Shown: positions 39,023 through 54,200 of the stretch, one piece after another
Numbering within the stretch: the first letter of the stretch is position 1
Layout of the letters: each line of letters starts with the position of its first letter
Assembly (NCBI GenBank): GCA_034509925.1
Contig: CM067533.1
Location: forward strand, 23,501 to 87,500
Direction of reading: 5' to 3'
DNA length: 64,000 bases
Source of the DNA: Hirudinaria manillensis
Lineage: Eukaryota > Annelida > Clitellata > Hirudinida > Hirudinidae
The notes under the pieces: generated by a model
What the model was told of the DNA's origin: nothing
What the model saw: only the letters and a program-made list of their open reading frames with translations
Database searches by the model: none
Program-made: the position numbers and the translations under genes

Positions 39023-42000
39023 CTACAATTAAAAATGAAATCAAAATACAATTAGTTTGGTAGTTGAACCAAAAACTGATGTTGTTAAGCTTTTGGCAGT
39101 GAATGGAGAGTAAATTACAATGATAAATGACAATGTAAATTACTCGTTACAATAAGAAGTTGTGATGGGATGTGACCGAAGCAAGTGGTTGTGGTGGCAA
39201 GTATTAGAAGGGACTCGAGATAAGTAAGTCACAATGTGGCAAAGAATCTATGTTTGCTTGCACGCGAAAGGCGAGCAACTCTTTCGAATGAATAAATTGA
39301 ATAACAATAATAATCACGTCAGCAACAATACCTGTTGTAATACATTACACGATATCGTAATAATATCCTCCTATTGCTAATATTTAAAAGTGGTTGGAAT
39401 CAGTACAAATTAAGGTTTAAGTGATATTCCTTATAGACTCGAGTATTCTCGCTATCAACGACAATAAATGTAATGAATGTTTACAACTGCTCTACATAGT
39501 ATCATAAATTTTAAATTGTATTATATAATCCATAAGATGATAGTGATAAGCATTAAGAGCTTAGAAAAATTTCACTGGTTTAGAGCACCCACATAACCTC
39601 TTTAATCCTTCTGGTGCGTCGAGTGGTTATTCGTGGTAATCTATAATTATAATTTTATAATAGATAATTAATTTAATAATAATTCATAACTTATTATTAT
39701 CTTGTCATTGTTATCAGCGTTTATTAACATTTTATTAGCGGTCATCGTTCCAGTGTATGAAAGCTCTTCCAATTCAAGTATTTCCAAGGTATTAGGCTGC
39801 CTCCTCTTAATGTATTCAACAAATATTTATAATAATAAATAAATTAATTAATTCATTCATTCATTCATAAATAAATAACAGTGTCCCATGGCAACGTCCG
39901 TTGACAACACACCGCAATAGTACTTCACAACAACCTTAAAAACGACGCAGTGTAGCTAAATAAAGCGTCGAAATATGACGTTGTATAATAATAAGACATA
40001 TTATTTAATAATAAGACATATTACTTAATAATAAAACATAATATTTAATAATAAGACATTTATTATTATAAACCATAATATTTAATAATGAGACATATTA
40101 TTTAATAATAATACATATTACTTAATAATAAAACATATTATTTAATAATAAGACATATTAATCACTTAAAGAAGTTTAATTAATTAAACAAATCTCACGC
40201 GAACGAGGGTCGGAGGGGTCTAAAGATTCATTCCTTTATTGTTTTCTGGAATTTCGAGTTGTCTTCTGGCGACATCTGCTTAGATTTAAGGCAGATGTGC
40301 TCTTTTTTGGCCGTGTTTTTTTTTCTATAAATTATTTCTTTGATTGTTTTTAATTCCGTCGTGGCGCGGGTGGCACTACGTCGCATTAGACCATTTCCTT
40401 TGCTACCGTCACAACATTAAACGAATGTCCGAGAATGAACAATCATTTGGTACCTGCCATGAAATTCATGCCACCTTGTCATCCCTTCCGGTGTCCTCAA
40501 TCTAATGTTCATGATTGTCGTTGTTATTGTCTATGCTGGACCGCTACGGGTATTATTGGCCGCCAGTGAAAGATAATAACGATAAAAACTGGTTCCTTTC
40601 ACTTTTCTTCGCTCATTGCTTCGCCGGATATCGGAGATTAATGAAAATATCACTTTTACGATGAGAGTTTTAAAACTACTAATTCTTGTATTTTTATATT
40701 TTAATTACGATAATTGTGAAATATTAATTCAGAAGATTTTAGAAACACTTTGTATAAACTCTTTATTCCAATAAGATGTTGCAAAACAACTGACAACAAA
40801 AACAGTAAAACACAAAAAAATAAATAATAATATAACATTATTTAAGACTTTGCAGAAATAATGTTACACTAAGAATTACTCGTGGAAATAATTGTAGTAG
40901 TACTAGTAGTAGTAGTAGTGGTGGTGCTGGAAGCATCAAATTAGTGCTTCAAGGTGGACAACCTTCACTGATGCTTCAAAAGATCAGTAATACGAGATGC
41001 GACGAAATATGCAAAGATGTATTTCAGCCTCAACCAATCATTCTTTTTTTTACGGAATTTGAACATTTCAAGTACATTTGCAGTTCGTCTAATTTACGTC
41101 TTAACTTTATTTTGATGACGATATCTTTCCCCGATACGTTCTGTTACAAAATACTAGTAATACATTCAGTTTACACCTAACATATTGAATTTCTTTACAA
41201 AATAACATAAATCATTTGCATTACGAGCACCTATGCACTGTCATCAAAAAGTGTTTTGTCCACCGCCCTCGATAAACTTATTTCTTTTATCGTTTAACAG
41301 GAATCAATGTAAACGTGATGACGTGGCTACTTGTAAATTGTAAACAGGCAGGTATTGTAAACAATCCTCCGATGATGAAGGTGAAGGGGGCTAATAAACT
41401 TTTAATCAACGCAAGGGTGGAGCAAACATCTCAACGGAGTGAACTTTATGAAAGCAATGCTTCCCGTGACAGACGTTTGCCAAAAGAAGAGATTAATAAT
41501 TATTATAATAAATAATCAAAATTAATTAAAATAATATATTATTATTTATAAATTAATAATATTATATATAAATAATATTTATAAGCTAAATTATCTTAGA
41601 GAAATTTCAACTTAGAACAACAGAAAGTTATCATTAATAATAAGTTATTACTATAGGCTGTAATAATATATAGTAATTACGATAAAGCTAAATGTATTGC
41701 TTTCCTAGATGAACTTCGATTTATAATAACAGGATGACTCATATTATGGCTTAAAAATCATTTGCAAACATCTTTCTGAAATAAAAAAAATAATTCATCA
41801 TCAGCTTCCAATGTACGATTTCGAACCCACGATATTCTAAAGTACTCCCCAGATCAACCAAAGCCTCCATCTTAATGCAACTGTCGACATTGTTTTCCAT
41901 TCTTGGAAATAATTAATTCACAAAATAACTTTTACGTAACGAAAGCGTTTCCATGACGACAGATCTAGAATTATTAATTAAGTTATTAATTAATAAAATA

Positions 42001-42276
42001 TTAATTAAGTTACTAATTAATAAATTATTGGTGAAGTCGTTAATCTGTAAAATGATCGCAATCGATCGACGAACGTTTAATAAATATGATTTAATAAAGT
42101 CGTCCTTCATCCATCATTCATTGTTCTATTCTTTCGTTCACTCTGAAGGACCACTCCAGTCTGTCCTTTACAGGGAGGAGATGATGAAATATCTGAAATG
42201 TCGCTTTTTTAGTCATCATCGTCATCATCATCACCACCATTTCAAGATCGTCATCATCACCATCATTATAACATCG
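39023..42276. other. Gene-poor interval with AT-rich repeats
   Basis: It contains a roughly 20-bp repeat at 39983-40158, AGT/GGT triplets near 40900 and ATTAATTAAG-type palindromic AT DNA near 41960-42020. Open frames here are short, AT-driven and unlike known proteins. Confidence 0.6.
39983..40158. repeat. About 20-bp tandem repeat (TAATAAGACATATTATTTAA)
   Basis: About eight imperfect copies of a 20-bp AT-rich unit, with point changes such as GACATA to AACATA. Intergenic. Confidence 0.9.
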
Positions 42277-45200
42277 TCATGTCAACTTGGAACATACCGA
42301 GGATGACTTGGCGGAAACTTTAGACGTGTAATTCAAACTGTCTCTGTGGCTCATCAAGTTCTGGCTCTTTGTGCAATCGACCGTGACAACCACCGTCCTT
42401 GAACACTGAAGTGATTGAATGAGCCACTCGGTTGAAACGTAAGGGTGGCTATTTGAGTTCTTCGATGAATGATGATGATGATGATGATTATTATTATTAT
42501 TATTATTATTAGCGGCACTTTGGGATGGCGTAAGAGATTTTAATTTTACGTTTAATATTTGATAAACATTTCCCTGTTGGACTCCGGAAACAATTCTGGT
42601 CAATCGCTAGCCATCTTCCCGAGTTATTTTAGATCTGCCAGGCTGGTGACGATAACGATTGTGACAAACGTTTTAGTCGCTAGACTACCAACCTCATTTT
42701 CAACAACGACAAAAGCATCTGCTTCGGACAACAGAACGTGTACCACGACATTTTTATTCATTTTCGATTTTATCTTTTCACCCTGTAAAGCAAATCACTC
42801 ACTCATTTGGTCATTCACTCGACGAAAATACTCACGTCGCTCTTGACTAAATCTATGATCGGCTGTTGAAGATAATTGGAAAACGTGGATATCTTCTCGA
42901 CATCGACGTTAGCATCCCCACATTCCGTGTAGACTTCTATTACGTAATGCGAAGCCTGCATTTGAAGATCGATCGTTATCGTCGTCGTCGTCGTCGGTCG
43001 TTGACTTTCGCCGCGACAACCTTAACAAGTTGCAGGTTTTGGTCGTAACCCAGTTTGTATAGAGTGTCCCAAAAGTCTGCTTCTTCACCAAAACTGTCCA
43101 TGGCGTCGAGTTCATGAAGTTCAATAAAACCCTGTTCTGTTATTTGACCTTGGCTGGTGTGCACCCTCTCTGAAAGGTGGATTCTACATAAAGTCAAATT
43201 GCACCCTCTCGTCTCCGTGAAATAATTCCTTTAACGGAATTAATTAATTGATTTATTAATATATTCATTTCAACGACCCAAAACGATCGACCAATCCTCC
43301 TCTTGCAATTCTTCGTCGTCGCCACAGGTCATCTTGGTGAACAATTCGAAATCTTTTTTGTTCATCAAACCGCAACCTCTGGAATCGAACGCTTTAAATA
43401 TTCTGCTCAACGTCTCCCTGGCGAAGGAAATAAAAACCATCGTTCTAAAGCAGAGGATCGACTATTTTTGCGTTTAATATTTTAATTTCGAATTGCGAAT
43501 GGCATATAAATTTGATAAAAAGAAAGATACGAAAGATAAACGGAGATAAAAATAAACCTGAAAGCCGTGGTGATGAGATGACTCTCCCCCATTCGGGCGA
43601 CGAGTCGAACCCCTTTGGGGCTCGATTTACGACCCTTCAGAGAGGACTTCCCCGATGAAAACTCGAAACGAGTCCCGGAAGTGTAAGGTACGAGGCGATA
43701 CCTGCTGCCCGTTTTTAGCTCCACGGCAAAGCAAGATTTCTAAAAAGTATCGCTCGTCGATGGACTTTGATCCACCCCGACTCCGTACCGAAGAATGAAG
43801 AGTGACGTAAACGATGACGTAAACGGACATAAATGATGAAAAAAGATTAATGCAAAGTGTCACCTCTTTTTTAACATAAGTTTATTTACCTACTTTGCAC
43901 GACCTATTTCTTTGTTAGCAATTTTATGGCTCATAATTATACTATTTAGTGTAATATTTAACATAAACTTAAATTTAACATAAGTTTATGTTATTTTAGA
44001 ATACTAATAAATAATTATAAAATCATTTTTCAAGTCGTCCGACTCACCCCGCCTGCACCCTTGTCGCGAGAATGAGAAACGACTTTTCCTCGTTCGGTAA
44101 GAAGGAAGAGAGTCACATCCATGTGCGAATCCTTCTTCTCGATCGATCGATTGAGGTCTTCAAATGATCAATCGATTGAGGTTTTCGATCGAACTTCGTC
44201 TAACGAGATCGGCCGTGCAATTCGTCCGTTAAAATCGACGACAGTTTGCGTTGCAAAGCGAACGCGTCGTCAAAATGCATCGAAAACGCTTCGAAATACG
44301 CCAAAGTCGCTCGCGAGAATACGCTCGAACGAACCCGATTCCTCGGTCCAAAAGGGTTCCACGGAAATCCAGGCGAGAGTCTCGCGACTCGTTTCCACGA
44401 CGAAACGATGCGACTCGACGTCTCCGTCGCCGAAGTAAAAAGAACCGAACCTCCTGCAAACCGGACGATTCTAAAATGAAAACCTATTTTAGTTACTTTG
44501 TTACCAATTTTATGGGTTATTATAAAACTATTTAGGGTAATATTTGTAATAATCCATTTGATTGAGTTTTTGATTAAATTTTGATATGGTAATTGATTTT
44601 ATTCATTAAAATAATCATTTTGAAAAAATCAAATTCGAACGACCTCGAAATTCTTGGGTTTTTCCAAAACGGGCAACTTGCTTCGGCAAGCCCATAATTT
44701 TCCCTCCGGTCCTGTAATTATATGAAATATAATTATAATTATAAATTTCCTCTACAAGAAGGTGACATTGTGATACATTTATATTAAAATTATTTGATAT
44801 TCAGGATATTTAAGATATAGGTCAAAATAAATGCTGAGAATGACTCACTCTTGTCATCTTCATCATCATTTAAATCACTTTCATTAATGGTCCCATCTTC
44901 ATCATCATCATCATCATCATGTTTAACAATCCGTTTATGGGAACCTGGTTTATATATGATTAAAAGTTATGTTTTATACTGCTCTAGCAATGAACCTAAC
45001 ACTCGTCCAACTAATCCGACTCACCTTTTTTAGCCTTTGCGAAGTTCTCGTACCTCCTCTCGGCAGCTCCGTAACTTTCCTCTTGCCTTTTCATAACCAT
45101 GCCTACGCACTGCAATACACGAACGAATCGATAATTACGTAAATAACATACGAATGCGTCATCGCTTTGCCAAAGTTTTAACCAGACGAAGATAAATAAT

Positions 45201-48200
45201 ATTATAATATAACACGATTTAGTCAAGATGACGGCATCGAAGATGCTTAGATTTTATTCATGAAAACGACCTCCTCGTAGTCGAATCTTCCTTCCTCGTC
45301 GACATCGAATGACTCCAAAAAGTCGTCGACTTCCTTCAAAGTCAACTTGTCTCCCGTCTGCGTTCGTGAAGGTCGGCGTCGTGGAAGTCGGGGCCGGAAG
45401 TCCGAACGACACGCGAACGATTAATAAATTTCGTTAACGAACTTTTAATTAACGACTTGCCTCTGTGAGGATTCCCATTAATTCTTTACGATCGATCAAT
45501 CCGTCGTCATCGAAGTCGATCGTCTTGAACGCCCTCAGCACGTCCTCCTTCGTCGTGACTGCGACCTTCGCACAAAGGTCGCGAAATTCTCGCAAATTCA
45601 AGTTCTCTGCATCGATCGTGCCGTTTTCATGCCGTTAAATATATTTCAAATTACGATTACGATATAAATAAATAAATAAATAAAATGACTCTATAGAAAA
45701 TTATTATTTCAGAAAATCAACTCGACGAGGAGTTCCACAGCTCGTCCAACTTCTTTCTCGTCACGTTTCGTCTGCCCAGAAGCAGTGCTGCATTTTAAAG
45801 AGGCATTTTAATGTAGCCTAATAATATAATAATTCTAATATAATAAGTTATATAATAATTCAATTAAGTTAATAGATGACTGACGTAACTAAATAAAGTT
45901 GAATTTTGATTGCAGGTTTTAATAATAACAATTTTACAAGCAAATTATGAGCACATAAATCTAGAAAATCCAAATTTGGGTAAGTTACTTTTATGTAAGT
46001 CATGTATTTATTTTGATAAACCTTTAAATTTCCATAAACCAAGGACATTAACATAGGTTCAAAAGTGCTTTATTAATTCAAAACTATTGTCAAACGATGT
46101 GCATTACCCCTTCCTTTTTATCATTTAAATCTCAACTTTTTGGATGATGTAATTTGTCTATTATTTCTTTGGTTTTTCCAGGCCTCAATCATTGCCTCTT
46201 TTGGCCCAATAAAAGGTGAACATTGTTTATTGTGGTAGTAGAGCTAGGTCTTTCCTTCTCCAATAGATTTTGAGATCTTCCACCAGGATTCTTGTCATAT
46301 TTCTTTGGCTTTCTCAGAAAGTTTCTTGCAAAAGTTTTGGGACATTGAAACTCTTCCGAAATGTTGGAAATTTAATAATTTGCCCATCTTAAAGATGTAC
46401 TGATACATAATGGTCTGTGCATAGTTATTACGAGCAAACTTTCGCTTCATTTGTGTTTAAACTCCACTTTTTTTCAACATAAATTAAAAAATTATGCAAA
46501 CTTTCATTGGTTTTCCTAGTTCAACTTTCTATATAGATACATACCCATAATTTTTATTTATTGGTATCCAATAAATTGGTATCCTTCTTCTTTCCCAAGA
46601 AGAAGAGTCCTATGGACAATAGTATGTTTTGAAAAGGAAATAATGTTGTTTTGATAAAAGCATTGGGGTTAAATAATAATGCAATCACTACATTGCATTT
46701 TAAATAAAAGCTATTAGTAATAACAAATTAGTTCAACACCAGTTGCTTTAATCTTAGTTTAGACAAATTAATGTAATTTTAGAAACTTCTATTGAACTTA
46801 TTGTATGAAATTCATAGAGGTCTACCTTTGTTTAAATCTTCTTTGTCTTTTATTGTTGAAGACAAACTTCCAAACATGGAAACAAAAATTACTTTGCTAT
46901 CTTTATTATTATCATACTTTTTGACAAGGGCATTCTTGTCATCACGACCTTTGATCATTGCTATTGGCGACAGGCAAGAAATGATAGTTTTAAAACGCCA
47001 CTTCAGAGCAAACCACAAAATATGAAACCGGAAAACGAAACATGTAAATGTTTACCGCAGGTTTCCTTAGTATCAGAGATAAAAAGCAGATTCTGCAACT
47101 TGTGCGAGCAAATTCTTTTCTTAAATGTTTCTTAAATTTACCTTTACAAACAACAATAAACCAGTGCGTTGATATATAATAATAATACTATTATTAATTT
47201 TATGCTCGAAAGTATATTACGAATAATGAATACGTGTAATTTTGTAATAATATTAATTATTATGTTTTTAGATAAACTAATACATATTTTCAAACAAATT
47301 TTTAAAATTGAATAACTTTTTTAAACAGAGTGATTGCATCTACTGTCTATTGGACAAGCTTTGAACGTACCGCCAATCTTGAAATATCGAGTTGGATTGT
47401 TGTTTTTCCCCTTCGTAGTTCTAAATTGATTATTTTGGTGAGTTTATATCGTTTTACTAAACACATATAACATTTTAAGACATTATCGGTGCCTTAAATT
47501 TTGCGTACTTGGGGCATTATTGAAGAAAATTAGTCTTTAGCTAGCCGGCCATCAATTCATTTCATTCAAGTATATTCCTTTACAGATAGAGGCAGTGATG
47601 TCTTCGGTAACAAAAAAATTGACATCGTCTCTCGATGATTACATGAAAATTGAGAAAATCGGCGAGGGCACCTATGGCGTTGTTTACAAAGGCAAACACA
47701 AAAAGACTGGAAGACTGGTTGCACTCAAGAAAATTCGATTAGACAGCGAGGACGAAGGTGTTCCAGCCACAGCCATTCGCGAAATTTCAGTTTTGAAAGA
47801 GCTCATTCATCCAGGAATAGTGACGTGAGTTTTTGAATTATTTGGTAACAGCTTGTGTAAAGGACTTATATATAAGTATATTGAAAGCTATTAGAAATTG
47901 CGTTAATAAAGAATGGCAGATTCTTATAAGTAATTAAACTGCAACATTTGCAACCATTAAGGTGATTTAGTGGCTTTTTCATTTGTTTTGGTGGCCTGAA
48001 ATTAGTTTAGTTAGCATTTATAACATGACTTAACATATTTTTACAAAATGCTGGGTATATTTATAAATGAAATATGGTAACTCTTAATAACAGCCTTGAA
48101 GAGGTCCTGATGCAAGAGGGCAAGCTATACCTTGTGTTCGAATATTTGACAATGGATTTGAAGAAATATTTTGACACCCTTCCTGCTGAAAAGATGATGG

Positions 48201-51200
48201 ACCCTGTCCTAGTGAAGGTACCTTTATTCTGAATTCTGGCATGGAAATTGAAACATTTCTTATTATCATTCTGTAATTAGAAGCACAAAACATATTATAT
48301 CTGGCAGCCTAGAATTAAGTTTCTTTCCAATTAATTGCTTTGAGTCATCAGAAAGCTTTGCTTTCCAGAGCTACATGTACCAGATTCTTGAAGCCATGTT
48401 GTTTTGCCACAAGAGGAGAATCATTCACAGGGATTTGAAACCCCAGAATCTTCTAATTGATTCTAAAGGAATGATTAAGTTGGCCGATTTTGGACTGGCA
48501 AGGGCCGTATGCATTCCCGTGAGGGCCTATACTCACGAGGTAAGTCACGGACGTGATGCACGCAAGTGGGTTATATAATTCTTTATGTATGTTATATAAT
48601 TTATGAGCACGAGGGTTTTTCTTTTGTGAATTTTCGTAGAAATGTTTAACGAGCAATAATTCATCTTATGGCATTGGATTTTAAATCTGCAGATAGTCAC
48701 TCTGTGGTACAGAGCCCCCGAAGTGCTGTTGGGGTCGCCGAGGTACTGCCCGGCCGTCGATCTCTGGTCCATCGGTTGCATTTTTGCAGAAATGGCTTCC
48801 AAACGCCCCATATTCAGAGGCGATTCGGAGATTGACCAATTGTTCAGGATCTTCAGGTTAGAGTGCACCAAAGCAACGACGTCTTCGAGCGTCCCGATTT
48901 GCAGGAAGCTCGTGCATGATCGACTGCTGCTCGCGGACGCAACGAGATCGTTCGAAATGGAACGAAATAGAAATTGCATTCGATAGTTAAAGACAAGTCT
49001 TGCTAATTATATCCTAACGACGTAGGACTCTTTCTACTCCGACCGAGGAGACTTGGCCCGGAGTCAGCGGTTTGCCAGATTATAAAAGCACGTTCCCATC
49101 CTGGAGAAGCAATAACCTCCACATAGCGGCCAGGAACGTGACCGGAGATGCCCTCGACCTACTGCACGTAAGAATTTCGTTTCGATCGTTCGTGCGTCTG
49201 CGCACGAGGCGACGATAGAATGCACGACTTCCTCTCCTCACCCGCAGGCGATGTTCGTCTACAATCCGACGTACAGAATCAGTGCGGCCAAGGCTCTGCA
49301 GCACAAGTACTTCGACGGATACGTGCCGTGCGACAAGGAAAATCGACCGATCGAAGCGTTCCGCTGAGCCACGAGTTCGTACGGAGCGGATCGCGTTCTC
49401 CCGAGACGTGTACAAAGAGGACCACTTTTTTTCATCCGAGAGGCTTGATAATTTGATTCCATTTTAATGACTAGAGACATTCTCCTTTGAGGTTTATTTG
49501 ATTCTATAAACTTGACGTTCGTCGAGTCTTCGGGGCACTTTTGAGGTCATTTGCACGGAACTTCGAAAACGACGTTTGTCGAGCGAGGTGCACTCCGTAA
49601 CTCCGCCGATAGGGTTTAACGCTGCCGAGAGCGATCCGAACTTTAGCTCGGACGATTCGTAAGTTTTTGGCGAGGTCCTGCGTGGGATCGGCATCGCTCG
49701 CAGCAGAATTCAAAGAAACGACCGAGTTTTTTCGAGTTAAAAGTTTATGCCATTGCAGAGTTCATGAAAATAGCTTGCATCGACGATCTCTCGCGACGGT
49801 CGTATAAATTACAATTACGAGTAAAAGACAAAAATTAAGGACTGAAATTCTGATAAATACAATTTAAATTTCATCTGGGAAAATACAAAAATTGTGTAGC
49901 ACCATCGCTTCAGCATTTTTAAGGCAAATGTCGACGGACGATCGGCATCGAGTTAATTTTATTTGGGCGGAGGTGCCTTCGTCGGGAGACGCGGGCTCGA
50001 CGAAGTCGACCGGGGATCAGACCGTTCTCTCTATCCGGCAGACGACCTTGCCCTCCCAAAGAGGAAGCACCTGGTCGTCCGAACTCACTTCCTCGTGCAC
50101 GACGTCCGTGTCGAAGTCGGAGCAAAGTTTCTTGAAGAAAAATCTGAAATGTTTTAAATAAGTTGTACTGTCTTACTGTTGTACTACTACTCTAGTTGTA
50201 CTTGCTTATATATAGGTAAAGCAATTCCCAATGTAAGGACTAATTGATATAGAGGGTTACACATTCAAAAGGTAATAAATACAAATATATAAGGGTTGTA
50301 TCAACCTATAGTTTTCCTTCTTTGAAATGGCTGTTTTTAGCTGCCCTAAGGTGATATCCTTCCCAGGCAAAGTGATTCGATAAGGTATGGGTTCGTTCTG
50401 CATGTAGTAACCCACCACGGTGCTTGCGAGAGACTTTTTCGAGCTTAACATTTAACGAGGATCAATTGAATTACGCTTATAATGTCGTTCGTGCCGCACT
50501 AGAGCGTACCTTTGCAAACTTTTGTTGTGGGTAGGATGATTCTGAGTACGAGACATCCCATTGGTCTTTGGTGGAGGAGGAGGAAGATTGGAAGACGAGC
50601 GTTTCGATGCTTCTCTCGAAGCTTTCGATCGGCAGTCCGTCCCCGTCAAATTCGGCCTGCATTCTAAGAAGGCAGAGTTTTGAACGGCTTCGGAGAACTT
50701 GGAGCTCGAGACGACTTTGTTCCTGTCCAGCGATTTCGATCTCGTCGTCGGACTTTCGGATGGACGGATGACGTCCTCGGACACGTGACGGTCGGTTTTA
50801 TACCTGAATTTGGTGCAAATTAAAATCGTTCCCACAGTTTTTCGAACTGGCTAATAATTACTGAATACATTTTGCCAATTTGAAAAAATCCAGCAACATT
50901 AAATTTCAATATGGTAAAATAGTTTGTTTTAAAAAAGAAAGATTTGAGCTCACATATTGGTAATCATTTTGTTCTGATTATGTTCCATCTCAGCCCTGGA
51001 GGAATCTTGAATTTTGATGTTTCGTTTACTTTTATTAGTGCACCTGAATGGGACAAAAACATTAAAACCTGGATTAAATGAATCCAACATCATCACTCAA
51101 CACAAATTTGTATACAAAATTGCAATAAAACAACTTCCATTGTTTTTCAGTAATATTCTATTAGGACTAAATACGAATCGCAAAACGGGACTCACAAAAT

Positions 51201-54200
51201 CGCGGCGTCGCATCCCGAAGGCGGATTCGTCGGTTGCTTCCTGCGCACACCGCGTTTTCCGAACGCCGATCGTTCGCTTCGGATCTCGGGGTCGACCGAG
51301 ACCTCCTCGGGGATCGGTCGACGGAACCGAACGACGACCCGGGGATCGGACTGGCACGACGAGGAACCGGGGAAAAGAAAAGGACGAGTTCCGTTCCGAG
51401 GGGCGTCCCTGAGAACCTCTCCGGGGTCCCCCCCTGCTCCTGACTCGTTCCTGCAACGATTTCCCGTCGAAGCCCGCAAGGGAAACTTTTCCAGGTGCGT
51501 TCGAAACTTTTGAGACGAACCGACGTCGAAAGGGAAGCCTCCGTTCGGGAGGTCGCGAGACGAAAACGCGCTCCCGTTCCCGACCGTGGCCCGTCCTTCC
51601 TCGAAAAGGACTTGACCGAGGTCTTGCGGGCATCGGTGCAAAGTCTTCCGGTCGACGTTCGAGGTCGCGATTTCCCGGCAGCGCTGCCCGGAGACGGAAC
51701 GACCGGAGAAAGGGTCGGCAGAAGAAAAGCAACGAGGAGGACGAACGCGGTCGACTTTCCGTCCGTCCGGAGTGACCGTTCCCGAAGCGAGGCCGTCGGG
51801 AGTGTTTCCGAGGGAGTTCCAGAGTTGGGAGACGTGGTCGTCGAGAATGCTCTGAGCGTTGTCGTCGGAGTCGTGGGAAAGAGGCACGGAAGGGAAGTCA
51901 TATTTGTTGCCGGAATGGTGCCCGCGTCCCTGTTTAGACTTTCCTCTGCCGTGGTGGTTCCTCTGCGATTGGTGGTGGCGAGGACGACGGACGGGAGAGT
52001 CCTTCGCGTTCACGGAGTTTTCGGCATTCTGAATGGAGAAAGTCGAAAACGTAAAGAAAACGCACGGGATCCGAAGTTTCCGTCGATTCTCACCTGGAAG
52101 CCTTGCATGATCGTGACGATTCTTTCCATCTTCTCCTGATTCTCCTTCACGACCTGAAGTTTCCCGACGAGCACGGAAGCGAAGGCCCGAGGATTCGTGG
52201 CCGCCAGGTTGCAGTCCCGAGGCACGCATTCCGTTCTCTTTTGCAGGTCGATAGGAGTTTAAGATTAGTTTGAGATTAATTTAAGTTCAATTCATGATTA
52301 ATTTAAGATTAGCAATCGAATGTAAAAAGAGCGTCAAACGTCCTCCGCTAATTCGCAGGATCGATTCGTTTCGGTCGAGGTCCGTCCGTCGTTCTTTTCT
52401 AAACGGAAGTTTTCGACCCTCGTAGGGGCGTCCGAGTTTCGAAAGGAAAGTCTACCTACCGGAACGAACCTTCCCGGAAAGTCGACCTCGTGGTTCTTGG
52501 CGGCGAAGTTCCTGACGTAACGGACGTGCTTCTTGTAGGCGGCCACGGAAAGAGGACGATTCGCGTGCACGTCCGATCGACCGTCTCTGGAAAGAATCGA
52601 AGGCGAATCGTGTCGGGGAGGCGAGGGTCGTCGAGGGTCACGAACGCATGCGACGATGACGACGAAACAATGAGCACCATTTCGGAAGGAATTTTGCTTA
52701 CGGAGCTCGGAGATGCATCGATGCAAACGGTCGGATGCATTAATGCAAATGGTCGGATGCATTAATGCGAATGGTCGGATGCATCGACGGTCATCCTTCG
52801 GTTTCAAAGGTCGCGGTGTTCGTTGAGCGATGCAAAATATGTCGGATAAAAAAAGCGTTTTTTTTTTGCAGAATACGAGGCAACCGACATTCGCAACATC
52901 CAAAGAAATGGAAAGAAAGGAGGTCTTTAAAACGTTGGTTATTCGAGTGGACAGTTACAAGCCAATGAATGCAAAGCACGATGTAAACATCATCTGCACA
53001 TAGGAACCTTTCCACTACCATGGCCATCGTCATCATCACCAAGACACGTAAGCATCAACAACTTCATTACCATGGATCTACTTAACAAATGCAACATATT
53101 CTTTATCAGTTCTCCTTAGTCATGAGCCAGCTCGAATTTTTTGTTTAAAGCGCTTTTCATTGAATGAGAACACGGTGACCTAATTTCCCCGTGGCTCCGC
53201 CTCCTTTCCTAACAATTCGTTCTTATAAAACGATAAAAGCCTTAATCAATTGCTGATAAACTTGCGCTAAAGTTCTTTATGCGTATGTACGTACATGTAT
53301 ATGTACGCATGTTTATTTATGATTATTATTGACAATAAAAGGGTAAATATTGTTATCATTTTACAACAAAAAAACCATGGCATGCATCTAATATTTGCTG
53401 CAGATCAGTGACAATATACAATATACATATGGTTAATGAAGCAAAATGAACTCATTAAAATTAAATAGATGTCACTTTTGATAATATTAATACTGCTTCT
53501 GAATAATACTGCTACAATATTAATAAAGTTAATAAATAACAATAAATAATAATAAATGGTAATAAGTGGTAATAATTAATTATCACGAGAACAATAATGA
53601 CGGTTGTCCTTATATCGTGTCCAATAATGCAGAATATATGACAAAAGATGCTTAAAATGTATGTACTTGTGAATCTGCAGTTCAAAAGAATTGATATTAA
53701 TATAATAACCAAACGCATTAAAAGAGACAAATATAAATAAAATACAGACATATAAATAAATAAATAAATAGTTTTAAATAAAATAATTAAAATTCTTCAA
53801 AGACTAACAGACTGCTATCAGTGAATGACACTGCATCCTCTGTCAAAGCATCGCTGGAAAGACTCTGTAACTCGCTGTCCTGAGCAGAACCGGGAGCATA
53901 AGAAACGTGGTAAGGATTGGAAAGGTCCGACGACGACCGAGGTTTGCCCGAAGAAGACCGGCGGGGGTAGAGGTCCGGAGGTAGGCTGCGAGTGGAAATC
54001 GCATCGATTACGATATCGTATCGTTATAATTACAACGTCGATTATAATATCGTATTATTATAATTATATTATAATATCAATTATAATATCATATCAATGT
54101 CCGATGACTTGCTTAGAGATGATTAATATATTATACGTTAATTAATCTGTTGTCTTCCATCCTTTGCATGTTAGAGTTAACAAAATGGCAACATTTTATA